The notes beneath the pieces are model-generated. The model was not told the origin of the DNA. It saw only the letters and a program-made list of their open reading frames with translations, and ran no database searches. The translations under genes were made by a program, and so were the position numbers. Shown piece after piece: positions 27,201 through 33,335 of a stretch of 34,022 nucleotides of DNA. Where the stretch lies: assembly GCA_947306705.1 (NCBI GenBank), contig CAMZHD010000008.1:1-34022 (forward strand), in the 5' to 3' direction. The stretch is from an uncultured Caryophanales bacterium (GTDB lineage Bacteria > Bacillota_I > Bacilli_A > RF39 > UBA660). Each line of letters begins with the position of its first letter. The first letter of the stretch is position 1.

Positions 27201-29312
27201 GCTCAAATCATTGGTGGTAGTTACGTTGTTGGTCTTCGTAAGACTAATCATGATATTACAAAAGATGGATTCTATTCGAATTATTTGAAAGATGGTACTT
27301 TTGATGAAATTAAAACACAATACATCGATCCAGAGGATATCGGAGAAACTGGTTACCAATGGTTGATCGGATTCGATGCTATTAACTATGAATTTACTTT
27401 GACAGCTTCTAAGTATGCTTCCTTAGGTACTTATGAATTACAAATGATTCATTTTGCTGAAGGTAATACTACTTTCAAAGTATTAGGATTCAATGTTGAA
27501 GGTATGGATGATGATGTTACCTTAGTCGATGTTAATGATGTACCAAGAGTTGCGGATACAGAAGAAGAAGCCAATACAATCTTTGGTTTATCTATGAAGG
27601 CTGAAACTTCTGAGTGGACTGGTTATGGTACTACGAAATATCTTGATACCGATGGAGGAGACTTCACAGGAACGGATGAGTATCTAACCGATAATAAAAA
27701 GATGCCGCCATCTCTTATGTTCTATCTATATCATGCAAAGAACATAACGAGAAATGGAAACATTGGTGATGGTATTATCAGTGTTCAAGCATCTATTCCT
27801 AGAAATGCTGTTGAAGATGAAATAAAGTTTATTAATATTACGGTTCATATGAAGGCAAGAGACTTTGGTGATGGAGATAGTTACGATGCTTCTATTACTT
27901 ATGATAAGAAATATGAAATGCCTGCTTTGACAGATGTTAACATTACAAATCAAAGTCAATTTACTGCTTATTTCTCATTAATTAGTTATAATGAACAATT
28001 TAGTAATATTTATGGAAATACAAATTCTTATAAGCATATGTTAATTACAAATGATCCATTACCTGTTAATACGGTTATTACGATGATGGACTTTGGTGCT
28101 GGAACGACTAGACCATTGTACTATTACTATCGAATTACACAAGCGGATTATACGGCTGCTCAAGCAGAAAAAACTCAATATGATGAGTGTACTTATCTGT
28201 TATCGAAGTTTATTAAGATGGATAGTACCAGTTCAACGAATACATATGATGATGCATCGTCGAACTTACTATATTATGATACGAATACTCATCTAGCGGA
28301 TGAAGAGTTTATGTTTATCTTTGACTTTAAAGAAACGAATGTTACAGGTACTCATTTGAATAATCATGTATCCTTTGAATTAAGGGATAGTGATCGATTC
28401 CCAATCTTCATTGTATTAGGAATTCGTGATACACAAATGTATTACAGTACGTATGATAGTAGTAATGCGGTACTACTTCAAACGTTTGCTGGAAATGATA
28501 ATTATTTATATTACAATGTTGAAGATGAGTTTGATTATGCAACTGCGATTCAGTATAATGCGACTGGTAATAATAAACCAGTTATTGATACAAACTATGA
28601 ATCTAGTAAGATGGGTCTAAATGTTATCTTCTTAGATAGTGATGGAGAACAGGTTACATCCAGCTTATTAGTGGGTACAAGTATTAGATTCGGAAGAGTC
28701 AATTACTATGCGGATGGTAATGGAGTCTTTAGAATTAAACTTGCTAATAAGGTATCAAATATTGAAAGACCTGCTGGAATTACGGTAAGTGAATTCTTAC
28801 CACCGGGACAATATACGGTACGATATAGTTTATTTGCTTCTAGTGATGGATTACATAATGCATCTTCTGAAGTGGTTACTCAAGATTTTGTTGTAAATGT
28901 AGTTGGATCTGAAAACTCTATTACAGCAGAATGTGATGATACTACAAAATTAGTTGACGGAGAAACTGGAAAGAATGCGGCTGGCACTACTACTAATACA
29001 TATACTGTTAAGTATGAGTCTCAATTATCAAATCCAAATTTCCGTATTGAGATTTACAAGAGAAACATCGATGATGTAAATTCTATTACTTATACTTCTG
29101 TTCCATTTAGTGATTTATTTACTAATAATTTCACTGTAGTATCTGGAAATGAAGTAAGTTTTACAATGACTGATTCTGAAGAAGATATTGATTTAACTTT
29201 AAATTCTACTTTAACGAGTGGTACTTATCGAGTAGTCTTTAAATTATATGATAATGATCAAGTTATTGATGAAGATATCAAATATGTTATTGTAAAGAAA
29301 AAAATAGAATAG
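21204..29312 (+). CDS. Giant N-terminally anchored beta-solenoid surface protein (GLUG-like head, YGGGN repeats)
   Basis: A 2,702-residue protein. Residues 12-32 form a membrane segment (FILFAVFFFVLTVLVSYFLLT), then VGGNGTYENPYIISTPEEF, DLDF, GHLDGAGHTLRNIVI and YYGLFNKMVDGRVENLLI (about 50-270), the pattern of GLUG-type beta-helices. The middle (to about 945) holds Tyr-rich segments and two similar Cys-pair modules. About 30 solenoid coils of 24-33 residues with VYGGGNEA or VFGGSN turns fill about 947-1832. The last 870 residues are nonrepetitive and beta-rich with no C-terminal anchor. GGAGGTGA is 5 bases before GTG 21204, so I prefer it to ATG 21189, which has no ribosome site. Likely a long extracellular filament or adhesin; the ligand is unknown. 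Confidence 0.85.
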   Translation: MKELMINQKKKFILFAVFFFVLTVLVSYFLLTGRFSFSSYEGGWDGQTVAIDFVGGNGTYENPYIISTPEEFIYFKSVIEGDSSLGYQDKYYVLSNDLDFNQFPFSSIGVIGEESENIFKGHLDGAGHTLRNIVIQNSSVSGETSYYGLFNKMVDGRVENLLIDNLTINVEEEERKIIAGSLVGFSDSSNPDEPTSFFKNISITNYQVNTSGASSPENEVNAFIGYVTSSQGIHNIILEGSLVNNDTPRSGSVIGGNSPISSIIDNVHLEKFDGDSLVHEGIEEYYSMIDGGIYLEGEFVGDDAVLFLFNQDIKSDYYWVRENGVFSIQMYQRIVEEAPVTEQSFTFSMRSAPNFAVHDSGIDTTNGIVYINDLDADYDYYMGLNYTTPSDSDIPSTSNKNLYGDNNLKKFEIIYRGALDSTRKGTVSYESGENQTDFIYFKYYPVSGNSIDIELIDNPYAGRPYNMGFNGWVSTDSNVVVYLDDDSFVYHAIVPVTSNETVVEFYASWVEATMDDTDSNNDSIRNALDSLNNKALLEASTWEMRTRLLPIIDNDEYYYTRVILNRNDSQAGYYSAYGGALTGTCNSATCTVYDRVTAGSDWDENTTYYHYYNYAMRTVDPRVEEQYRAATTMYNGMNMGGFYEQKVVRRNESIDGCRNLSGARLTGNCANALCTVYSLIPFYDENNNPNILDVDKTYYYLVTRDTNFVYLNSYSNTANKNYWTSTKPFTLTSYYNGVDSRASAYYDFSTTYMKAAGDNRVEYVRFYSNEDGSYDGGSLTTGATGRGIVYGNFQNFKIGRGITSRNGYKSAIAVTATDNYTKSSTYFRLTVESGSYTYGGVLTLRRDNGTWNNPKGRAVFGSDYDRVKNDNSKLEIYKTLYGSMTQTINCSDHSNKALDLIIKSGTIGRMGIDGTVGNLGIYVSSNSSGVVGCSNSVTVEGGRIFTIYGGPGPSTSMQNYNAIFIYHKGGVTDAVFGGGAYLTTNGNRIVSVTGGTVNYGVAGASNGYAGNDNDRKAILTGDSYVYVGGHATIGNTTLSDKLYDIDVGSVFGSANGRSGYNSVGSSDNSYVVINGGTINGNVYGGGNYGAVAVSLNSGTHESKISIVSGTIKGSVYGGGNNNGAGNPSYSTQNTVNTSIEMTGGTVEKSIYGGSRTKGTVFGSSNIHINGGNVLQDVYGGGEGGYRNNNNPGTYIRSGVSVLVDSGTIGGNVYGGSAYGSVNTINQNTNSSSSTTNVVVNGGTITGNVFGGGKGGSVDGNNYTPKVVGNITVDINGGSMSKVFGGFDESGRPSNGDVVNLNGGTIGNAFGGGNKTSQTTTNINLTGSTITGNLYGGSNLSGTVTTTNVTATSGSVAEIFGGNNLGGSTGTTNVSVTGSLTVSGDIYGGGNEASVSTKTNVTITNATVHDVYGGGKGETNDADARETSVTITGTTGGSVFGGSNASGTVDTSGVTITNSTFTNAYGGNNQGGETDETHITVTGISQITNVFGGGDNASSGDSNVTISGGTITNVYGGGNEAGLDTSEVTISGGTVTSVFGGSNTTGDVSTSHVWVSNDNAHITTVYGGNNLGGTTVDTNIAIAQGEVGTVFGGGNKAPVGTTTVNIGGGTIGSVYAGGNEALVSGSTYLDIDGGSFSGSIFGGGNEGLVNGSTEVFVTDANVLGNIYAGGNGSTAIVQGDSTVTIDGATVVGTASSDVPREGCVFGSGNAASTGVQAEQNSTATVNIAGGVIYGNVYGGPRMAVVYGETKTNIGMSAITNSNTLTEDDIHIYGTVFGGGESNDTGSTNFDWTFISVTQGIDININGTGYEDHSHEFIINGSIFGSGNASSSSGPSSIYIKNLGTMDHPNQSISIQRTNELVVDASCIELAGITDSTNDYSDIYYSFNLVDHLTIKNGTTLLLQHNANKLESFYSGVDSGGTLVPATVTINDDTKTVTKNVDNRLYMLPGQVLNIAVNQAATSYGEVYGMTFFGMYQVNEGNYRYGLYGPTYDYGDAANASAQIIGGSYVVGLRKTNHDITKDGFYSNYLKDGTFDEIKTQYIDPEDIGETGYQWLIGFDAINYEFTLTASKYASLGTYELQMIHFAEGNTTFKVLGFNVEGMDDDVTLVDVNDVPRVADTEEEANTIFGLSMKAETSEWTGYGTTKYLDTDGGDFTGTDEYLTDNKKMPPSLMFYLYHAKNITRNGNIGDGIISVQASIPRNAVEDEIKFINITVHMKARDFGDGDSYDASITYDKKYEMPALTDVNITNQSQFTAYFSLISYNEQFSNIYGNTNSYKHMLITNDPLPVNTVITMMDFGAGTTRPLYYYYRITQADYTAAQAEKTQYDECTYLLSKFIKMDSTSSTNTYDDASSNLLYYDTNTHLADEEFMFIFDFKETNVTGTHLNNHVSFELRDSDRFPIFIVLGIRDTQMYYSTYDSSNAVLLQTFAGNDNYLYYNVEDEFDYATAIQYNATGNNKPVIDTNYESSKMGLNVIFLDSDGEQVTSSLLVGTSIRFGRVNYYADGNGVFRIKLANKVSNIERPAGITVSEFLPPGQYTVRYSLFASSDGLHNASSEVVTQDFVVNVVGSENSITAECDDTTKLVDGETGKNAAGTTTNTYTVKYESQLSNPNFRIEIYKRNIDDVNSITYTSVPFSDLFTNNFTVVSGNEVSFTMTDSEEDIDLTLNSTLTSGTYRVVFKLYDNDQVIDEDIKYVIVKKKIE
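24045..26700 (+). repeat. About 30 degenerate in-frame solenoid repeats (YGGGN motif)
   Basis: Each unit codes a Thr/Val-rich strand pair, G-G-T-[IV], and a turn [VI]-[YF]-G-G-[GS]-N. Spacing is 24-33 residues; the 25970-26220 part is most regular (24, 26 and 26). The repeats are clear at protein level but drifted at DNA level, so the array is old. Confidence 0.85.
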
Positions 29313-29327
29313 TACTTGGAAAAATAC

Positions 29328-29333
29328 TATAAT
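29328..29333 (+). promoter_or_regulatory. Possible promoter of the pseudo-peptidase gene
   Basis: TATAAT with a poor -35 (TAGAAT, 17 bases upstream). No terminator separates it from the giant gene, so it may be secondary. Confidence 0.4.
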
Positions 29334-29362
29334 ATATGTTAAAATTAGGATGGTGATTAAAA

Positions 29363-29971
29363 ATGAAAAAGGTTTTTCATTGGGTTTGGTCTATTTTAGA
29401 AGTTATTATTATTGTGTATGTTATCATCATGACTGCTTATATTCTAAATAAGAATAAATATGGTTATACACAATTTGGTAATTATACTTTTCATAATATT
29501 AGTTTATTTGATGAAAAGAATGTTCAAAATACGAAAAATGGTGACTTATTAGTTGTTAAGAATTCAAATGACATTAAAGAAGGGGATGTAATTTATTACT
29601 ATGCTCCTTATAATGAAAGTTATATTCTTAGAACGGATGCAGTCGTTGCGATGGAGTCTGATGATTATAGTTCTCTTTACACAGTAGATCATGGAGGAGC
29701 TGTTACAATTTCTAGTAATCGTGTTATTGGAAAATATGCAACAACTTATCATAAGATTGGTGCTGTTGTAGGAGTTCTTGAAAGTAGAATTGGATTCTTA
29801 TTCTTAGTATTATTACCAATTATGATTGTCTTTATCTATCAAGTTTATGAGTTTGTTATCATCCTAAGATATGAAACTGTTGAGGATGAAGCAGAGGAAA
29901 TAAAAGAAGAGAAACCTAAGAAAAAGAAAGAGACTGTAAAGTCTTCTGATGAGGATGTAGAAATTTTATAA
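29363..29971 (+). CDS. Signal-peptidase-fold protein lacking catalytic residues (pseudo-SipW)
   Basis: A 202-residue protein with the layout of the SipW-type enzyme at 19967: N-terminal membrane segment (about 8-28), an outward domain, a second membrane segment (about 143-167) and a cytosolic Lys/Glu-rich tail. Ungapped comparison with that enzyme keeps Asp61, Val65, Lys66, the DVI at 75-77 and Arg90, plus a VIGK versus IIGR strand. At the catalytic positions, however, Ser52 is Lys and His89 is Leu. It is therefore expected to be inactive as a peptidase. It sits between the giant gene and three TasA-like genes; a substrate-holding or regulatory role is inference. The ribosome site is GGTGAT. 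Confidence 0.72.
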   Translation: MKKVFHWVWSILEVIIIVYVIIMTAYILNKNKYGYTQFGNYTFHNISLFDEKNVQNTKNGDLLVVKNSNDIKEGDVIYYYAPYNESYILRTDAVVAMESDDYSSLYTVDHGGAVTISSNRVIGKYATTYHKIGAVVGVLESRIGFLFLVLLPIMIVFIYQVYEFVIILRYETVEDEAEEIKEEKPKKKKETVKSSDEDVEIL

Positions 29972-29978
29972 AAAAATT

Positions 29979-30008
29979 GAGATTATTTTACAATAATCTC
30001 TTTTTTTT
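29979..30008 (+). terminator. Rho-independent terminator
   Basis: GAGATTATT, loop TTAC, AATAATCTC, followed by eight T residues. Confidence 0.88.
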
Positions 30009-30012
30009 ATGG

Positions 30013-30018
30013 TATAAT
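30013..30018 (+). promoter_or_regulatory. Promoter -10 before the TasA-like trio
   Basis: TATAAT directly after the terminator T-run; predicted start about 30025, 13 bases before the chosen ATG. No good -35 is seen. Confidence 0.55.
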
Positions 30019-30037
30019 GATGATAATAGGAGTTAAT

Positions 30038-30658
30038 ATGGAAAATAGAATCAAGATGTACAAATTTATGTCTATTATCATGGTATTATTTTTAATAGCG
30101 TGCTTTTTCTATTTGAATTCAAAATCAACATATACGTTGTATGAATCCAATATTGATGGAAAGTATTCTATTCCTACGTCTAAGATTCATATTACGTTAA
30201 ATGATGTAGATGTTTTTGCCAATGCATCTCCTCTTGATAGTAGTGTGTTTGATAATCATATTATTTGGGATGATTATCACGTTCGAGAGGGAAAAGTAGC
30301 TCCTGGAGCAGCGGGACTTGTTACCTTGGACTTAAATCCAGCAGGGTCTGAAGTTGCTTTATTATTTGAATTTGAATTTATTACGGATAATTTGCCTCAA
30401 GGAATGCATATTGAATATTCCGATATTCAAGCAAACCATATGTTTATACAAACAGGAGAAAATACGTATAGTGGTATTATTACTCTTCCACAGATTGAGA
30501 TTGGAACGACCGTTAATATTTCATTCTGGTTTACATTTGATTATGATGATGATGTAGAAGTTACCTCTTTTGTACCAGAACAAATCCCTGGTTTATTTGA
30601 GATTAATTTCCATGCATATCAATACCAAGGAGAGACAATTGTACCATATTCAGGATAG
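30038..30658 (+). CDS. TasA/camelysin-like single-pass exoprotein 1
   Basis: A 206-residue protein. One membrane segment (about 10-26, SIIMVLFLIACFFYL) is followed by an exported beta-sandwich-like domain. VAPGAAGLVTLDLNPAGSEV resembles the PG-x-x-G strand of TasA/camelysin proteins, with FEINFHAYQYQ near the end. No cleavage motif is evident, so it may stay anchored. ATG 30038 has AGGAG 5 bases upstream; the earlier in-frame ATG at 30017 overlaps the -10 element. The next gene starts 7 bases downstream. Function inferred from family and context only. Confidence 0.66.
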   Translation: MENRIKMYKFMSIIMVLFLIACFFYLNSKSTYTLYESNIDGKYSIPTSKIHITLNDVDVFANASPLDSSVFDNHIIWDDYHVREGKVAPGAAGLVTLDLNPAGSEVALLFEFEFITDNLPQGMHIEYSDIQANHMFIQTGENTYSGIITLPQIEIGTTVNISFWFTFDYDDDVEVTSFVPEQIPGLFEINFHAYQYQGETIVPYSG

Positions 30659-30665
30659 GAGATTT

Positions 30666-31280
30666 ATGAAAGAAGCATTTTCAAAAATTCAAAATATTAC
30701 GCTTTTTGAAGAAAAGAAAAGATTTCTTCTTTTTGTGCTACTATTATTTAGCATGTTATTCTTATCTTATTATTTACTAACCGTTGCTTATTCTAGATAT
30801 GAAGTACAAACAAAGATTTTCTCTAATATTGATAAAGCTGTTTATATTTTTAAAGGAGAAGATGTAAGTTTTAACTTGGATCCAGATGGTATTGTTCCAA
30901 GTAGTACTGCTTATTCTTATCGTTTTAGTGTTTCTAACTTTGATGGAGAAACGATGGGAGATGTGGATCTTTCTTATACAGTATCTGTTCGTACAACTAC
31001 GAATTTACCAATTAGTGTTGCGTTATATCGAAATGAATTACCAGAAGCAAGTGGGGCAACGAATATACTAAGTGCTGCGAGAAATGCACAAGATGAAGAT
31101 GGTGCTTGGTATCGAGTTTATGATGTGAATGATGAGTATGAAATGTTATTTGAAGATCAAGTAACGGATGTTTATACGATGGTAATTACATTCCCTGCTG
31201 TTTATAGTAATGATCCAATATACTCTAATTATTTAGAAAATATTGAAGTGTCTCTTCATTCTGAACAGATGATTGCATAG
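30666..31280 (+). CDS. TasA-like single-pass exoprotein 2
   Basis: A 204-residue protein with a cytosolic N-terminus of about 20 residues, membrane segment FLLFVLLLFSMLFLSYYLLT and then VAYSRYEVQTKIF at the boundary. The exported part has SNFDGETMGDVDLSYTVSV, a strand arrangement repeated in the next gene (RVTNTDIVYTISV). The start 30666 follows AGGAG and lies 7 bases after the previous gene; a longer frame starting at 30570 would overlap that gene deeply and has no ribosome site. It forms an operon with both flanking genes. A minor fibre subunit or assembly factor is the best guess. Confidence 0.66.
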   Translation: MKEAFSKIQNITLFEEKKRFLLFVLLLFSMLFLSYYLLTVAYSRYEVQTKIFSNIDKAVYIFKGEDVSFNLDPDGIVPSSTAYSYRFSVSNFDGETMGDVDLSYTVSVRTTTNLPISVALYRNELPEASGATNILSAARNAQDEDGAWYRVYDVNDEYEMLFEDQVTDVYTMVITFPAVYSNDPIYSNYLENIEVSLHSEQMIA

Positions 31281-31288
31281 GAGGGCTT

Positions 31289-32224
31289 ATGATGAAATTT
31301 ATTCGAAAACATAAAACTCTTAGTATCCTATCATTAATCTTTTTAATAGGTTTTGTCTTTGTAACGGTTGCTTACGGACGCTATATTCGTAATATTATCT
31401 ATGACTTTATCTTAGAAACAAAGGCATTCTATTTTGATAGTGGAATTTTAGGGGTAAATGAAAAACACTATTCTATTGAAAACTGGGATGGTGTCAATTC
31501 TTATCCATTAACGATTGACTTAACAAATCGAAAAAATAGTAGACGTGTTACCAATACGGATATTGTTTACACAATTTCTGTGGATTGTCCTACAACGGTT
31601 ACTTGTTCCTTAAGTAAAAATGGAGATACCATTCATCCAGAAGAAGATCTTGATACTTTTCAAGTTACTGTATATCCTCATCAAAGTTTCTCAGAAGGGG
31701 ATACGGTTACGGTAGGAGTAACAGTTACTTCTTCCGCTCCTTATGTAAAGACATTGAGTGCTTCATATACGATTGGTGTGGAAAAGAGTAATTTCACGTA
31801 TGAGATTGTGGATAGTTCTAGTTCTAAATATTTAACGGTTAACTTCGTTAATTCGATTGCTTATTATGAAGTAGAAACAGCATTTGGTTCTTATGCAGTA
31901 GGAGATAAGATTAATCTAGATGACTTTATTAATTTGACACCAGCTGAACAAGCAAATTGTTTCTCTGCTATTGTTACTTTAACGTATGATCCTCAAGTAT
32001 TAGAAGTGGATATGACAGATTTAAATTATATCCATCATTTACCAACCAATTATCAAGAACAGACAATTAATGGATTCCAGTATGTTAAGAAATTTTCATT
32101 TAAGATACCGGCAAGTTCTAGTACAAGTGTCTTGTTCTATAAAAACGATGTTTCTCAAAACTATACATATCCAGTTGTCAACCAAACATCGATTGTCCAA
32201 GTTTCTGTCAATAAAGCAGATTAG
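31289..32224 (+). CDS. TasA-like single-pass exoprotein 3
   Basis: A 311-residue paralogue-like protein: short basic N-terminus, membrane segment (about 11-27, LSILSLIFLIGFVFVTV) ending in AYGRYIRN, matching the AYSRY boundary of the preceding product. Then TNTDIVYTISV, a second beta domain (TFQVTVYPHQSFSEGDTVTV, LSASYTIGVEKS) and a C-terminal domain of about 140 residues that its neighbours lack. GGAGGG precedes ATG 31289, 8 bases after the previous stop. It probably ends this transcript. The specific function is unknown. Confidence 0.66.
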   Translation: MMKFIRKHKTLSILSLIFLIGFVFVTVAYGRYIRNIIYDFILETKAFYFDSGILGVNEKHYSIENWDGVNSYPLTIDLTNRKNSRRVTNTDIVYTISVDCPTTVTCSLSKNGDTIHPEEDLDTFQVTVYPHQSFSEGDTVTVGVTVTSSAPYVKTLSASYTIGVEKSNFTYEIVDSSSSKYLTVNFVNSIAYYEVETAFGSYAVGDKINLDDFINLTPAEQANCFSAIVTLTYDPQVLEVDMTDLNYIHHLPTNYQEQTINGFQYVKKFSFKIPASSSTSVLFYKNDVSQNYTYPVVNQTSIVQVSVNKAD

Positions 32225-32248
32225 ACTATTTTTTTCAAAAAAAATATA

Positions 32249-32257
32249 TGTTATAAT
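32249..32257 (+). promoter_or_regulatory. Promoter (extended -10) before the ATPase pair
   Basis: TGT-TATAAT; predicted start about 32264. The upstream sequence is a T-run/A-run with no consensus -35. Confidence 0.6.
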
Positions 32258-32281
32258 TTATTCTGTAGGATAGGTGATTAT

Positions 32282-33334
32282 ATGGAAAATTTAATCAGTG
32301 TATTTATGAATTATAAAGTTAATCGCCTTGTCGAATATGGGGTTTTGATTGATGGTCGTGATTCAAAGTTTGTAAGAGAAGTATGGGAACACTATTTCCG
32401 TACTTTTATCGATAATTATTACTATCAAATTTTCCATACTATTGATGCTGATCATTTTACAGAAAAGAACTTAAAAGATGAATTAATTGGTGCGAAAGAA
32501 GAAATGTTAGATGATTATCGTGAATTCGAATTACAAGTTAGTAATGAAGAGTATTCAGGAAATCAACAAATCATTCAAGAATTGGAACCTCTCGCATTTG
32601 ATATCTGCAAAATAGAATTATTAAAGTATGAAGATAAATCTAGTATTCCAGAAGTTGTGACTCATTTTATTGAACAACATGAAGAACTAAAGAGTCGACT
32701 AGATACTCGTTTATCTAAACTTATTACATTGGTACGTGAAACAATTACTACTTGTGATAAGATGATCCATTATGAAGATAATTACTATACTTTATCTGAA
32801 AAGAAATTTGAAAACTATGATAACATTCGTTATATAGAATTAATTCCACAGATTAAAGTATTAGATGTATATAAAAAAGGTATGATTACAAAGATCTACC
32901 AAGATAGTAAATTAGATGCTAAAAAGATGGAATGCTTCCTACAAAAAGTATCTCTTTATATCTTAAAGAAGGTACTTGCAAAAGAAGAAATCAATCAATT
33001 GATTATTCGAGTAGATAGCCCATTTGTTAGTAGAGGGAAATTTGATCCTAAGATGTATCCTTTGATGGATAATCCATTATTTAGGAAATATGTTGTGATT
33101 GGAGTTCCTTATAATACTTATTTATCTCAAAAGGAAGCTTTTGCAGATGACTTTGTATTTGCGTGTATTCAAGACTTTTCACATATTAGTGATATTTATC
33201 AAAAGATATTTAATATCTATCAAGAAGGTATTTTTGATTATTTGATTGTAGAAGATTGTCGATACAGAGAAAGAGAATTCTTCTTGAAGTATGATCAAAA
33301 TGTGTTGAAAGTGTTAGTGTTTGAGGAGGAATAA
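32282..33334 (+). CDS. Cytosolic partner protein of the AAA+ ATPase, unknown
   Basis: I do not recognise the family. The 350-residue soluble protein has a mostly helical N-terminal two-thirds (MNYKVNRLVEYGVLIDGRDS, an acidic helical stretch, LDTRLSKLITLVRETI) and a C-terminal alpha-beta part (INQLIIRVDSPFVSRG, KYVVIGVPYNTYL, IFDYLIVEDCRYRERE). There is no signal or membrane segment. The next gene, a membrane-tethered AAA+ ATPase, begins 1 base after the stop codon, with its GAGGAGGA ribosome site inside this gene's last codons, so the two are coupled. It is likely an adaptor or subunit of that ATPase. Confidence 0.68.
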   Translation: MENLISVFMNYKVNRLVEYGVLIDGRDSKFVREVWEHYFRTFIDNYYYQIFHTIDADHFTEKNLKDELIGAKEEMLDDYREFELQVSNEEYSGNQQIIQELEPLAFDICKIELLKYEDKSSIPEVVTHFIEQHEELKSRLDTRLSKLITLVRETITTCDKMIHYEDNYYTLSEKKFENYDNIRYIELIPQIKVLDVYKKGMITKIYQDSKLDAKKMECFLQKVSLYILKKVLAKEEINQLIIRVDSPFVSRGKFDPKMYPLMDNPLFRKYVVIGVPYNTYLSQKEAFADDFVFACIQDFSHISDIYQKIFNIYQEGIFDYLIVEDCRYREREFFLKYDQNVLKVLVFEEE

Positions 33335-33335
33335 T

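Noticed and set aside
32225-32247. Terminator after the third TasA-like gene (T-run and A-run with one base between)
   Set aside because: No G-C pair and no real loop; it could be a weak hairpin but is not supportable.
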